A stretch of 64,000 bases of DNA from Arabidopsis thaliana (GCF_000001735.4 NC_003070.9:18399971-18463970), one strand, 5' to 3'. Numbered from the stretch's first letter, positions 38,907-52,272 are shown. Made by a program: numbers and translations. The notes: a model not told the origin generated them from the sequence alone.

Positions 38907-40042
38907 GATAAAATGATTTGTGTAGTACGTAAAACGAATTTATTAATATTTATAGGTAGTTAGTATGATGATCATGATAAGAAAGTTTGAGAGTATTTAT
39001 AGTGTATAAGAATGATGAGTGTGGGGATAAAAAAAAAAAATATCAATAGTGCATGTATAACTTTTTTCCTCCTTTTTTGGAATTGTTGATTTGCGGCCAC
39101 CTCCTCCAATTTCAAGAATGAGAGATCATATTCACGTAAATTGAGTCTGGCTCACGTAAACTTAAGTATTGCGTTTGGCTCCAAGAGGGAATTGACAAAT
39201 TGACATTATACCTATACATTGATAGTTATATAATCTAACTATATCTATTGGATTTTAACGAAATTGTGGGGGAAAATGTGGCAGACGACCCAACCATTTT
39301 TAAGAAAATATTGATTCAACTAAAAACATTTGTGCATTTTATTGGAATGTCTTTGGCAATAATCTGCAAAATCACATAATTATTTTGCCATAATGCAAAT
39401 CCGGTATACTATTGTTCTAGCCATCAAATAGTTTATACTATTCACAATGATATTCCATTCATTGTATCATTGTCACGTGACTTGGGAGCATTGAGAGTTA
39501 GCGCTCGAAACCTCACACTTGTAACTACTGTAACTAAAGTTTTTTAATTGTGGAAATAGTGAGACTTTCTATCAAAGGGAGTTAAGTTTATGGTTTCTTG
39601 ACTTTAAACAGTCATATGTAGCTTTACATGAGATTTGTACATGAACCTACCTTACTTGAGGTTCACAGCTTTTTTAGGTAAGATTCCATTATTTTCATAT
39701 TTAAGAATCGCTTTCATAATATACCTTACTTGAGGTACATGAACCTACCTTACTTGAGGTTCACATCTTTTTTAGATTGCACCAAATATCATAATAATAC
39801 AAAGAATTCATGTCGTAAAGCATGGACTTTATATAAAATTATATTCAGTTTAAAATATTTTAACTATCTTACAAAATTTGGTTTTGACATCTCAAGAATA
39901 AATGATTAAAACTTAAAAAAGTTTTTTTTTTTAAATGTCGTTCTAGTTTTGAAAAACAATGTATCATTCTAATTTTTCATACCAAAAACCAACTTTATTT
40001 CGAAGATTTTGTAACCAAATTATAAACTATGGTTGGTGGAAG
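38907..40042. other. Intergenic, promoter of the PIP-like gene and local direct repeats
   Basis: A 1.1 kb spacer. A TATTTATA box near 38994 on the minus-strand side fits a promoter for the PIP-like gene. Two copies of an approximately 38-bp word lie at 39638-39774. No other feature is recognised. Confidence 0.5.
39638..39774. repeat. Short interspersed direct repeat
   Basis: The phrase TACATGAACCTACCTTACTT, continuing GAGGTTCACA, occurs at 39638-39667 and again at 39736-39765, both followed by a T run and TTAG. A third partial copy (ATACCTTACTTGAGGTA) abuts the second at 39721-39737. This looks like a local duplication of about 98 bp followed by decay. Confidence 0.75.
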
Positions 40043-42285
40043 TTAAAGAGGGAAGTTGTGAACCGCGAGGTAAGTCATGATACCAGCAGTAAAACCCGCA
40101 AAAGCAAAACCGCTCACCTGCTCGGAAAAAAGAACCTTTGTTATCGATTTGTTGATCTTGTTATGTTGAACTGAGCCAAAGAGGCATTTCAGTCTTACCT
40201 TACGAAAGTACCAAAAGAAATTGACTTTCTCCATACTCATGAAGATTACTCCAGCAGCAGACCCAGTAATAAGCATGGAACCGCCTGTTCCAGCGCAAAA
40301 TGAAATGAGTTGCCAAAACTCAGAATCTTGAGGGAATGTTGAGAGGTCATACATCCCCATTGTTGCCGCAACCAATGGGACATTATCTATGATGGCTGAT
40401 ACCACTCCAATAATACTTGCAATCAGTTCAACATTGGCTATATGAGCATCAAGATAGTTCGCAATCACTTTGAGAATCCCAGCCGCATCAAGACTGAAAT
40501 ATATACAACAACAATATCAAAATATTGCACATAACAAATATTATATGTTACGGAAACCAATTCATGGTGGTCTAATGGTTATCATTGCGATGACAATTAT
40601 GATTGGCCAAATGGGAATGCCTTAAATGGCATGCTTATGCAATTTCAAGTTATCAAAGAAAAAGAGAAGTGACTAGGTTTGGTTGTTTAATTACCTGCTC
40701 ATAGATAGCAAAATCCCAAGGAAAAATAAAGCTCCTTGTGAATCAATCCGAGACAAAGCATGTGGAAGTTTTAGGTGTTGTCTCTCTAAGTCACCATAAT
40801 GGATGACATCTGTCAAAATCCAAATGACTCCAAGACCCAACAAGATACCCATGTAAGGAGGCAATCCGGTTAATGACTTAAACAGTGGGACAAAAAGCAA
40901 AGCTCCAAAACCAACTCCAAATACAAGCTTTCCTCTTGGAGCACTACGATCATAAGCTAATAATGGTGTAGGAGGAGTATTTAGTCCCATTCCATGTACC
41001 TCACTGATAGAGACCAAAAAGAAACTTAAAGTCACATAAGAAAGTTGAAACCTTGGCTTCGAGGATTCAAGAAGAGTTTAACCTGGTCAATGACATGAGA
41101 GCCAGTGGAACAACAAGAGAAATCGCTGAAGGTAAAAAAAGGTTCTAGAGAGAAGAAAGTAAAATCTCCATCATTTGCATATTCAAGCTCCTTAATGAAT
41201 TTTTTTGAATTGATAACTTGTGAAGAAGAACCTTTATAGTCGAAAATGTTGATATATGGCCATGTATCCATAGCATAGTTGTAGTAACATCACCAATAGG
41301 AGTCCAAGCTCCTCCTGCATTTGCTGCTATAACCACAACTGCTCCTAAAAGTCTTGCCATAGGTTATATTGAACACACATACTAACGTTAATACGACATT
41401 CACATCATAATGTTCCATATAAAGAGAATTGTTTTTAAGGGAATAAAAAATAACTATTCAAAATATAGAATCTCTTAAAAATGAATGTCACGGATTGGTG
41501 TTTCTTTAATATTCACTATAGAGACCAATATTTCCTCAGTGTGAGCAGCTTAAAGCCTTGACTGAAAACAACAAAAAAACTAACCAAAAAGGTACAACTA
41601 TTAAATTTTCGTACTTGCGGTATTCTGATGGAGGAATTAGTCTTCTCAGTAGCGACACCATTACAATAGTAGATGTTAGGTTGTCAAGAACAGAGCTGAG
41701 GAAAAAGGTCGCGAAACCAATCTGAAAACGAAACCATAAATCTAAAGTGAAGATAATGCGAGAGCAAGAGCAAAGAAGAAAACTCATATCCTCAAACCAA
41801 AAAGCTTGGAAGCAAAAACAAATAAGAAATGGAACAAAAATACCACCCATAAAAGTATCTTCGGTTTCCTAGATGTTATACAATCTGTAACCAGCTTAAA
41901 TCCTTGATGAGCATCAATTATTTCCACAATGGTCATTGCTCCGAGCATGTAGAACACTATTTGGCTAACTTCACTTGTTGCGTGTTGAAGCTCTAAAGTA
42001 ACAATTTCTACAGAAGTCTGTAAACAAGAGATTACACAACATTACTAATCACATATAACTTTATATCTAGTTTTGTTATAAGCTATACTTGATCAGAGCA
42101 TTAACAATAGAGGTGAAAATCCAAACGTATACAAATCATTTTTATACCTCGATGCTTCGCACAACCCACAAACTAACGGCCATCAAAAGTGCTATTCCGC
42201 TTTTACTAAATGATAAAGACTCCTCGAAGATGATCAACACATATCCTATTCCAAACAACAATGCCATAACAATATTTTGTATCAT
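40043..42285 (-). CDS. NHD2: NHD2, NhaD-type Na+/H+ antiporter
   Basis: Eight minus-strand exons: 42285-42148, 42017-41844, 41721-41615, 41352-41232, 41144-41083, 41003-40695, 40493-40199 and 40117-40043, giving 426 residues from the first ATG. A second ATG at 42267 would give 420, the length I recall. Hydrophobic throughout with around ten membrane spans. Conserved NhaD motifs: FLSSVLDNLTSTIVMVSL, AANAGGAWTPIGDVTTTMLW, SAIIDNVPLVAATMGMYD and AGTGGSMLITGSAAG. It exchanges Na+ (or Li+) for protons. Unlike NHD1 it has no chloroplast transit peptide, consistent with the Golgi location reported for NHD2. It is divergent with MTK. Confidence 0.93.
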
Positions 42286-43034
42286 GATGTGGTATATTCA
42301 AATAGCTACAAAATATTTTTCTGAATCGTTATGTTGTATGTTTCTCTATAGCCAAGGTTTTGGAGAGATAATCTGATAGATTATATTTCTTCAACAAAAT
42401 TATTGACATGTCTGTTGTTTACTGATTTCTTTAGCTTTTAATAAATAATTTTTTTAACTAAAGCAAGAACAAATATCCAAAAATATAGATGTAAATCAAA
42501 TTTTACATATTAAAGTATATGCAAAAAAGAACCAATGAATTTCATAGTTTTATTTTCAAAGCTAAAATTTAATCGAAAATTAAATTAAATCTTTTCAAAT
42601 ATCCAATTAAATAAAATAAAGTTTTGTCTATTCAATTAAAATTTAGTATTGAAATACCTTTTCTCTTGATTATGATATTTATTCTGAAAATTTGTACCAA
42701 AAGCCTATCATATGGATTTAAACTCAAATAAGGCAAGTTATTTAAAAGGGGAAAAAAAAATTAAGTTCTTAACCAGAAAACCTGAACTAAACTGAATCAA
42801 TATTAGGTGGGTTTCTTTGGTTTCGATTAAACCGAAATTAATGAATTTGGTTTGCAAAACACTGACGAGATTATTGTCGAATATAATAGAAGGCGTGATT
42901 GTTGCCGTCTCATTGGTCACTGATATGAAACAAAACCAAACTAGAATCTTTGACAAAAATCGAACCTTTAAAACTCAGATTTTATCTCTCTTCAGTCTCC
43001 ACGCTGCTTGAAACTGAAGCAGAGAAGCAAAGAG
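42286..43034. promoter_or_regulatory. Bidirectional promoter region NHD2/MTK
   Basis: About 750 bp separate the divergent start codons of NHD2 and MTK and must hold both promoters and leaders. The DNA is AT-rich. I see no TATA box or known element at a position that could be assigned to either gene with confidence. Confidence 0.45.
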
Positions 43035-44937
43035 ATGTCTTTTGAGGAGTTTACGCCGTTAAACGAGAAGTCTCTTGTAGACTACATCAAGTCAACACCT
43101 GCTCTCTCTTCCAAGATCGGAGCCGACAAGTCCGATGATGATTTGGTTATCAAAGAAGTTGGAGATGGCAATCTCAATTTCGTTTTCATCGTTGTTGGAT
43201 CCTCTGGTTCTCTTGTCATCAAACAGGTTCGCTTCTTTGTTCATCACCTAAGCATAACAGATTCATATCTCTTTGTTTTAGTTGGAAAGTAAAGTATTTA
43301 TAGATTAGGAATTAGGGTTTATTTGATGTGCGTTTCAGATTCTATCTATCTGATTTGTCTTCACAATACTAGATTGTGCTTTACTCTGCTATTGCTCTGA
43401 TCTTGAGTATGAAATGAGCAAACTTTGATGTCTCTGACTTCATGCAAAATAGAAAAGCTTTGATTTTTCAAGGAATCAGATTGTTGATGATTTGATTCTC
43501 TGTTTATAAGTACAGGCTCTTCCATATATTCGCTGTATCGGTGAATCATGGCCAATGACGAAAGAAAGAGCTTATTTTGAAGCAACAACTTTGAGAAAGC
43601 ATGGAAATTTATCACCTGATCATGTTCCTGAAGTCTACCATTTTGACAGAACAATGGCGTTGATTGGAATGAGATACCTTGAGCCTCCTCATATCATTCT
43701 CCGCAAAGGACTCATTGCTGGGATTGAGTATCCTTTCCTCGCAGACCACATGTCTGATTACATGGCGAAGACTCTCTTCTTCACTTCTCTCCTCTATCAC
43801 GATACCACAGAGCACAGAAGAGCAGGTTCAAAACCCTCACATCTATTTTATTTACTAGTCAATGTTATCGTGTTGCTTGTAGTGAGTGTCTTTTGTGTTT
43901 GTGTAGTAACCGAATTTTGTGGTAATGTGGAGTTATGCCGATTAACGGAGCAAGTTGTGTTTTCGGACCCATATAGAGTTTCCACATTTAATCGTTGGAC
44001 TTCACCTTATCTTGATGATGATGCTAAGGCTGTGCGCGAAGACAGTGCCTTGAAGCTCGAAATCGCAGAGCTAAAATCGATGTATGTGTTTTCTCATTTC
44101 CCGGTAATTTCCGCTAGGATTTGCTAGTATCTCTGAACCACCATTGTGTATTATGTTGTTAGGTTCTGTGAAAGAGCTCAAGCTTTAATACATGGTGATC
44201 TTCATACTGGTTCTGTCATGGTTACTCAAGATTCAACGCAAGTTATAGATCCAGAGTTTTCGTTCTATGGACCGATGGGTTTCGATATTGGCGCTTATCT
44301 TGGTAACTTGATACTAGCTTTCTTTGCACAAGATGGACACGCCACTCAGGAAAATGATCGAAAAGTAAGCAATTTATTCAGAATTCTGATTTGCAGTTTT
44401 TCTGTCTAGGCATCGTCTACACGGTTGCAAGTACATCAGTTTAAAGCAACATGATTCTATTTTCAGGAATACAAGCAGTGGATCTTGAGAACCATTGAGC
44501 AAACTTGGAATTTGTTTAACAAAAGGTTCATTGCGCTATGGGATCAAAACAAAGATGGACCAGGCGAAGCATACCTTGCAGATATCTATAACAATACCGA
44601 GGTTTTGAAGTTTGTTCAAGAAAACTACATGAGGAATTTGTTGCATGACTCACTCGGATTCGGCGCTGCAAAGATGATTAGGTGAGAGAATCTTAGTCCA
44701 TGAGATTTCTTTGTCGATCATATAAACTCAGAAACGTTGTTGACAGTGTTGGTTTGATGATATGGCAGGAGAATTGTGGGAGTGGCACATGTTGAGGACT
44801 TTGAATCAATCGAAGAAGATAAGCGAAGAGCTATTTGCGAGAGAAGTGCACTCGAGTTTGCGAAGATGCTTCTCAAGGAAAGGAGAAAGTTTAAGAGTAT
44901 CGGTGAAGTTGTTTCAGCAATTCAACAACAAAGCTAA
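43035..44937 (+). CDS. MTK: 5-methylthioribose kinase
   Basis: Six exons: 43035-43226, 43516-43825, 43907-44081, 44163-44364, 44467-44681 and 44769-44937, giving 420 residues. It phosphorylates 5-methylthioribose with ATP in the Yang (methionine salvage) cycle, which recycles the methylthio group released by ethylene, polyamine and nicotianamine synthesis. The fold is protein-kinase-like. Visible motifs are [11 protein letters not shown] near the N-terminus (nucleotide loop), the catalytic loop HGDLHTGS and the metal-binding DPEF, followed by the family signature [16 protein letters not shown]. All expected residues are present and the length is normal. The ATG at 43035 is the first in the leader after an in-frame stop. 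It is expected to be cytosolic. Confidence 0.96.
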
Positions 44938-45140
44938 GACAATTTATAATGTTCTTCTGCTGAAGTTCTTGAAAGTCTTGTTTTGATCTTGGGAGTTAAT
45001 TGGCAAGAAAAGTATCACAATGCTGCTTATCACATGGATTTGTAATTTAGTGGTTTGTGGTGGTGATGATGGTATTCAAATGCATTTTGTTACAATAATA
45101 ATAATAAAAGTTTAGAAATATTTTCACTTTTGAAGATTAT

Positions 45141-46689
45141 CTACTTATCTTTATGAGATTTGACTTCCACAATCTCTACTGGTTCACTGTTGGTGTGACT
45201 GGTGAGTGGTGACAAGATGGCAGAGGACCATAAATCAGCACCGTTAGTATTCGCCACGTGTACGGTCCAAGCTAGTGGAACAAGACATAAACCATTGCTT
45301 CTCAACTCTTTCACTTTCATCGTCGGGTTTACTTCTCCGGTGTCTTCGTCGTCCTGACGACACATCAACTATTCATCAGTCACAACACCGTCAAAATAGT
45401 AATCTTTTAAGTCTTAAAACAGTCGTTTCGAATCATGGAAAAATAAATATCTTCCGGTTTTATTGATAAAGACATAGAGTGTAACAAAAAAAGAGGATAC
45501 CAAGAAAAAAGTGTAACAAAAAAATGAAATAAGATAATACAAAAGGATGATGGATGACTTACAAGAGGGTTATGTTTGAAGTAAGGGGTTGAAAGAACTT
45601 GAACTTGGTCTTGTAAGAATTTTATGTAACCCATTGTTTCATGCAACACTGATGCTGCATCTGTCTATTCAAATTTTCCAAATTACATTTTTCTTAGTTA
45701 AAATGTAGAAAGTAAACTAATTTTAATTACCAAAACACATAATGTACCTCCAAAACAGTAAAATATAGTCCGTGAATATCTCTCTACAAGTAAAGGTTTC
45801 AAGCTAATACCAAATGACGTAACTATAGTAAAAGTTTCAAGTTTACATCAAAATTTAATCACCTAGATTCAGGGTTTTGATTTTAGTTCAGTATTATGTT
45901 GATAAGAGATATATGAACCAAAAACAAAGAGAGAAGGTAACTTGTTTTAGTATATTGATCCACCTTGCCATATGGAGAAACCAAGTGCTGCAATGTTGTG
46001 ATTTTTTCACCAACCTTTTCTTTCTTGACCTATTTTTATGAATAGCATTTGTTAATTACTATTATTCACCCAAATAGCTGATCCATTAGATAAGTATACA
46101 TAAATATACACACTTTTAAAGCCAAACCTTAGCATTTCCAAGCGATGACTTCTTCTGATCTCGCTTGCATCTCTTACCGGGTTTTGGATCGCAAACCCGG
46201 TCGTGCCCATCAGCCGACCCGGTTTTCTTCTTCAAAACAAAGAGACAAACATTAAACAAAATAAAAATTATACATTATAATGATCTTGTGTTTGACTTGT
46301 TGCATGCACTGATGCATATACTTTTTAATGATCTTGTCACTTTACTTAATGACCTTAAAGCTTGGCTAAAATTTCAAATAATATTAACTGTAGGAATGTT
46401 TTACATATATATAACTTACATTGGATCTAAAAGATTGATCATTGACCACACAGGCGTTATTGCGTGAAGAGAGAGGGGAAGCGGGAGAGAAAGAGGGTTG
46501 TGAGAAGAGCAGATCGGTGTCGTTTTGGTTTCCTCCGCCGAAACAGAGCATTTGAGGAGCATCGTTTCCGGTGAATCTGAAACCAAAGCTGTCTTCTTCT
46601 ACTTCACCGGAGCTAAGGACATCATCAGACATCATAAGAACATCAGAGAAGTTCATGACACCGTCTTCTTCGTCCGTTGTGCCTCTCAT
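45141..46689 (-). CDS. Atypical bHLH protein with degenerate basic region (At1g49830)
   Basis: Five minus-strand exons: 46689-46420, 46229-46128, 46029-45964, 45664-45563 and 45353-45141, giving 250 residues. An alternative AG three bases on (46226) would drop one Lys from exon 2. The N-terminus is acidic ([11 protein letters not shown]). The basic region is Lys-rich ([19 protein letters not shown]) but lacks the His-Glu-Arg triad for E-box contact. The helix-loop-helix is intact ([13 protein letters not shown] then [20 protein letters not shown]). It resembles the bHLH112/123 subgroup, whose members bind atypical sites or act by dimerising. The last exon is conserved in character with this group's C-terminus. 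The gene is convergent with MTK, about 200 bp between stops. Confidence 0.88.
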
Positions 46690-47440
46690 CGTAGAGTTTT
46701 TTTTTCTTTTTCTTGCTTAGGCTTGTTTGTGGAATTGACAGAGAAAGAAGAAAACAAGTGAAAAGGTGAGAAACCAGAAAAGAATAGTATCAATAAATGT
46801 ATTTTAATAGTAAAAAAAGAAGATGAAAAATTGCATAATTTCAGTTATAGCAAGTAGCAACAATAGTTAACTATGATATTACATCAATGGGATAAGTTGG
46901 TAAAGGAGAAATCAGAAAAATGGTAAGGCAACTTGGCCCAAGAAAACTGTTGGTTTCTATTTACTCGAAATGATGAATTTTGTAAAACAAACTAATCAAA
47001 CACAAAATGTTTACGGATAAAGATATTAAAATCCCAATAGAAAAGCTCGAGAAACTCACATTGATGTAAAACTCTCACATTTTGAATTAAAAAACATACT
47101 ATTTTTTTCATTTAAAATAATAATAAAAAAGTGTGAAAACTGAAAAATTATTTTTACAAAAATAAAAAAGACAAAGATGTTTGACATGCGCGAAGAAGAG
47201 TGAGGTACGTACAGCTGCAAGACCACGCTAAATTTAGGAGGGTTGACAGAGTTGAGTAGTCCACAAGTTTAGTTTCATTTTTGGACACTTAAAAGGCTTA
47301 GGATACAAGTCGTCACTGTGTCTGTTTCATTGCTATGGTAAATTAACCAAAATAAGTAAATAACCATCCATAACTTTGACTGCTTCAGGCTGAACCAAAT
47401 CAGTGTGTATGGCCTGTTTTCGTATCAATCTTTACATTAA

Positions 47441-49103
47441 GAGCAAGTCCATTGGGAGATCCTTAACAGTTTTTAACATAAATCCTTAAGTAATTTTGGA
47501 AAAAAATAAATCTAAAATGTGATTTAAACTTGGGATCGCACCTAATTTTAGAGTTTTTTCAGTTGTTAAGGTGCGCATACGTGGCAACTAATCATTGGTT
47601 GTGTTTTTTTGACAAAACTTTTTTTTTTCTTTTGCCGTGTTTTGTTTTTCAAATCGATTTTCCTCTCTTCTCTTCTCTTGTTAACTCCGGTGGCGATTGA
47701 GCGATTGGTGATCATCATCATCACGCGTTTATATCATCAAATTGGAAGAGATTATCGACGGAATTTGTCTCTTATCCATCGTGCTCATCATCTCAACCGA
47801 CGGTGCTCAACGTCGACTAGTTTGGTGAACTTAATCGGAGAGGACTGTGAACCAAATCGGAGATGGGGTTTGTCACTTTTCGGGGTCTCTTATCTCAGTT
47901 GAAGTTGCTTTGTACCAGTGTTGTATCAAAAATTCAGAATCATTATCTTCTTTGCATCTTTTTGGAGTTATCAAGGAATCAAACCCATTTTATCATTGCA
48001 GGTAACGTGGATATATGAAGCAGATGTTTTTGGTGAATGATAAGTGCTTAACCATGATTGAACCACAGAAGAAATGGTCAAAAAGAATAGAAGAATTGAT
48101 AAGTGCGTTACTTAGATTTAGGAGATCAAGCTCCACGTTTCCATATTCCCACTTTGTTAATAATGTTCTTTGTTTTTAGGATTAGTTGTCGATCCCCTTT
48201 GCTTTACTTTGTGTACTTAAAGACTGCCAAGTTATGAGAAGGAATTAGACTTGATTTGCCAAAAGAAACTTGTGTTTGTGTTGTGTGTTTACACATTCTC
48301 TTAGCTTTGAAGAGGGACCACCTAACAGGGAATCAGAGTTTTGTAAATAGAACCGTCACGGTAACGTCGAAATATTTTTTGAGTCAGAGACATTGATGAG
48401 TACATGAATCCTAATAGCTTTGTGTATAGGAATTGTCCCTCCGTAAGATGCCTTGCTCATAATTTCCTTAACCTGGTAAGTTCTTCACATTGCTTATTTC
48501 AATTGATGCTTTCTTATGGTTAGAGATCTCAAAAATTTTCATGCTTAATATTTCGAGTTCTAGTCACAATTATTTACTTTGATCCTTGTATACGATTACA
48601 TCAGTCGTGTCTTTAAGTTCTCTGTAGTTGAAGCTAAGTTGCGTTAAGGGCTTTTAAATAACATTTATTTGGTGATTTATGAGTGTTTGGTGTTGTATGT
48701 GATTACATTTGTGGCTAAGAGACGAAATGTATGTATGTTTCAATCTTATGTGGGTTAGGGGTAGAAGAAATCATGGGATTGGTCGAACTAGGCCTGGTTA
48801 GATTCTTGTTGATCTTCAGATGGAGAACAAGATCACCAAAGACATGGCTCAGGATGAATTGGAAACTTGAGCAGAGTCTAGAAGATAAATATAGTTCCTT
48901 GGACTTGATTTTGTTGGTTTTTATTTTCTCTGGAAAAAAATGTTGATCTTTTAAGGTTTCTCTGAAAATCCCTAATGAGATTCTACCATTGGAGGAGGAA
49001 AAAATAAGAATCTCCTTATGAAGTCTTTAACTTTGAATTATGCAAAAAATATGATTAATATATTGAAAATCCTTAATTAGGGACTCTACCAATGGGGGTG
49101 TTC
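47441..49103 (+). mobile_element. TIR transposon relic with TAA target duplication
   Basis: The left end GAGCAAGTCCATTGGGAGAT and the inverse right end GAACACCCCCATTGGTAGAG are imperfect inverted repeats that continue into CCTTAA-like words for about 27 bp. TAA stands directly outside both ends (47438-47440 and 49104-49106). A three-base TWA duplication is the mark of PIF/Harbinger elements. The 1.66 kb interior has no transposase frame. Two modest ORFs (47609-47902, 48731-48946) have no known relatives. A 100-bp interior segment recurs inverted at about 57.6 kb. Confidence 0.65.
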
Positions 49104-49433
49104 TAAGAGACGTTAGTTTTGTTCTCTTAGTGGAACGCGTCATGTTATTTTCTGATACGGCCCATTCAATATATACTTTTTTTTATCCCTTTTTCTTTTT
49201 AATACAAAAACCAAGATAGTGCAAATTTCTAAATATACAATTTTATTCTATCTATAATTGCAATTTTCGTTTCATGTATTTAACTAAAAAAAAAGAAGGA
49301 AAATGTATTTCAATTTTTGTAAAATTTTATATGTATTTTTATTTTATAACTATTAACTGAATAGCATATAATTTCAACTATAAGTGAAACATTACTGATC
49401 AAATAACATGAACATGTAGTTGAGTTTAATATT

Positions 49434-50455
49434 CAACTAGATTTTAACCCACGGTGTAAAAAAAACTGAAAATTTTTTTTTTTTATAAATTATTTATATG
49501 TAACATATTATTTTGTATTTTATAAATATATAATTCTAATTTTGATATATTGTACAATCCCTTGATTTTATCATGGGATACACCATAAGTCGATTTTTAA
49601 ATTATATATGTTTTTGTTAAGATTGTTTGTTTTGTTATATATTTTAAATTATATAACTGTATTTTAATTGTTAGTTATAGGATTTCACTCATTGTATACC
49701 GTCTCGTATTACTATAAACCCAAATCCGTCTTACCTCAGTGAAATTAAATATATTTAATGGATTTCACCAGTGATATACTGTCTCATATTACTATCGATC
49801 CAAACCCGTCATACCATCTAACCCCGTTCAGTAAAATAAAACATTATTTTATTATTTTTGTTTTAATAATACTTTAATTTAAAATATATATAATTCATAT
49901 CAATTTAAAAATTTTATTTGAAATGCTTATTTAATTGTTATAAAGTTCATATATTATAATATTCTAAATCCGTTCTACCATCTAATCCGTTCGGTGAAAT
50001 TAAATATTATTATTTTATTTTTTGTTTAAATAATATTTTTATTAAAAGATTTATAATTCAAATCAATTTAAAAGGTGTCTTTCAAATGATTATTTAATTT
50101 TTATAGATTTCTTATTTTATAAATATTCTAAACATTTTTTCCTATAAATATTATAAACGTTTAATTTAATAAATACAATATTTACCTTTTAATAAAGTAT
50201 AATATTAATAATGTTGTGAATGATTATGTGTAGCTAATTTTAAGGAATTTGATTTGAAGTTTGTTGTTGGGATTAAATTTGAATGATAACGTGATTGATA
50301 TTTTAAATCAAAAATTAAAAATCAAATCAAATAATTAAAAATTTAATGTCAGTAGCATATCATTGTAAATAAGTTTCAACTATAGGATTTATTTTACAAA
50401 ATGGCTGCAAAAATGTATATGTAAATGAAAAGTTGGAAATAATAATATCTCGCCT
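49434..50455. mobile_element. Possible Helitron (ATREP-like) relic
   Basis: The segment opens with TTCAACTAGATTTTAACCCA, recalling the TC...CTAGATTTTGACCCGC start of Arabidopsis ATREP Helitrons, and there is a CTAG-T (Helitron-type 3' end) at about 50453. Inside, a word like AAATCCGTCTTACCTCAGTG recurs three times in diverged form (about 49720, 49800 and 49970). There is no clear terminal hairpin, so this is only a suggestion. Confidence 0.3.
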
Positions 50456-52272
50456 AGTTAATAAGAGATATCAGCCAATATTTTTTATTGTCAGTTGGTG
50501 TTAAGTTGAAAGTTCGTAATTAAAATCCAAACACGGTTTAACATGATGGCATGTGATTTCTTGAAACATTCAATCCAAAATATACCTCTCTATATGTTCG
50601 TTAAAAGCCTGGAATCATAAAAGAAGCTAGTTAGACTAATAAATGACGTCAACAAGGAAAAACAATATTCGAGTAATACATCTTTCGTTGGTATGATGTC
50701 AATTAACATTTTATGAATAGGGGATAAGTGTTAGTCGACTGTTAAACTAAGATTTCTTAAAACATTTTTTTTTGTCAGGATCCATGAAGGTTTAGGAGTC
50801 GGAAAATTGATTATCAAGAATCAGTGAATCACACATGCACACCAATGTCCCCAATTAATTACTTTTTAGCATTTGGGGGAGACAGATAGTATTGAATTTG
50901 TTGCAATAGTTTTGATTGACCCAAAGGTTTATATATACGAATCATAACTTAGCTGTAACCACTATATAATAACAATGGAAACAGTTAACGAGTCTGTTAT
51001 TGTTTTGTTAAAAGAAGGATTTGTGTGTTTTTTCTATGTTCTTTTGACCGTTAGAAGTGAGAACCTCAAAGACATTCACGTGGTTCCTTTAATATGTTTA
51101 AGTTTAGTTTCATCACACGTTTCAAGCTTTCAAACTATGATTAATTAATCATCATATATAGTGGCCACTTTTAATTATTCACCTACGTAGCTTCATTGTA
51201 AATTTGTAACCTATATTTTAGTTTCAACATTTTACTCCGATTAAATATCTATCGATTGTTCTGATTTGTGCATATATACATATCAATTATACTAAACACT
51301 TAAATAGCGGATATCTTAACATTCTGTTAATTTAAAAACTTATAAATTGTCATGGTTTATACTAGCAAGTCAAATCGTTTAGCTATATTAAAGAACTGGA
51401 CTAGAAAAGGCCTTTTTCTCAAGTTTACTCTAGATTTTCGTTTTCCTCCTTCACATTTACCCTACATATACTCGTTTATATGATGAATTAGCACCAATAA
51501 TTTACTAGTGTTGTTTAACCGTCCATTTCAGCCAAACCGTCTTCTTACTCTAAATATTTATCTACAAGAAAATATAGATCATAACAATCTCGTTAAAACG
51601 ATGATTACCGATCGAACCCATTTCTTGAGAATTAATACACAACCCGATTGGAAAAAGCAAACATTAAATCAAAGACCATCTAATTGTAATTGTCTACCAT
51701 CCATAACGGTGCCACTAGCAATCCCACACTTAAACACAAAAGTCCATTGTCAATTAGTCTTTATTTCAAATACGTTTCTCACATCATTCCCACACACACT
51801 TCTTAGAATTAAATGATGAAACACGAAAATATCATCTACCTTTTTTCTTTTCTTGTATTCGCGATTTGATACTCTTCACCTAAACTTATCAAAAACAATC
51901 ACAAACTTAAAAAGTTAAGACGATAACGAACTAACGAACCAACGCATTTTGACAATGATGTTCCCACTTCTAAACTTAGCCGCGTTAAATCCATTCACTT
52001 TTTGTTTTTTTCCCCCAAATACTAAAGAGGGCAAAATAGTCATTTACCGATAAAATCCTTTTCCTCTGTAGTCTCGCTCTCTGGATTCTTCACTCACTCG
52101 GGTCCTTTAAAAGTATCGTCAAAACGCTCTCTCTCTCTTCTTCTCCGCTGCGACTTCTTCCTCTCTCGTTCTCCGGCGACTCTGTCCTTTTAGGGTTTTT
52201 CGAACTCTTCAATTTGTTTCGGTTACGAGGAAGAAGAAGACGAAAGGTTACATTTTTAAGAGTCCATAAAAA

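Larger units (their letters stand above)
46690..52272. other. Long intergenic region with a TIR element and AT-rich debris
   Basis: A 5.6 kb region upstream of the bHLH gene and of the DUF620 gene. It contains a 1.66 kb TIR element (47441-49103) and a possible Helitron relic (49434-50455). From 50.5 to 52.0 kb I see only AT-rich DNA, with one 102-codon frame (51508-51816) of no recognisable family. The CT-rich segment at about 52130-52180 is probably the DUF620 leader. Confidence 0.5.

Noticed and set aside
51508..51816. 102-codon plus-strand ORF
   Set aside because: No recognisable protein features and no conserved motif; likely chance.
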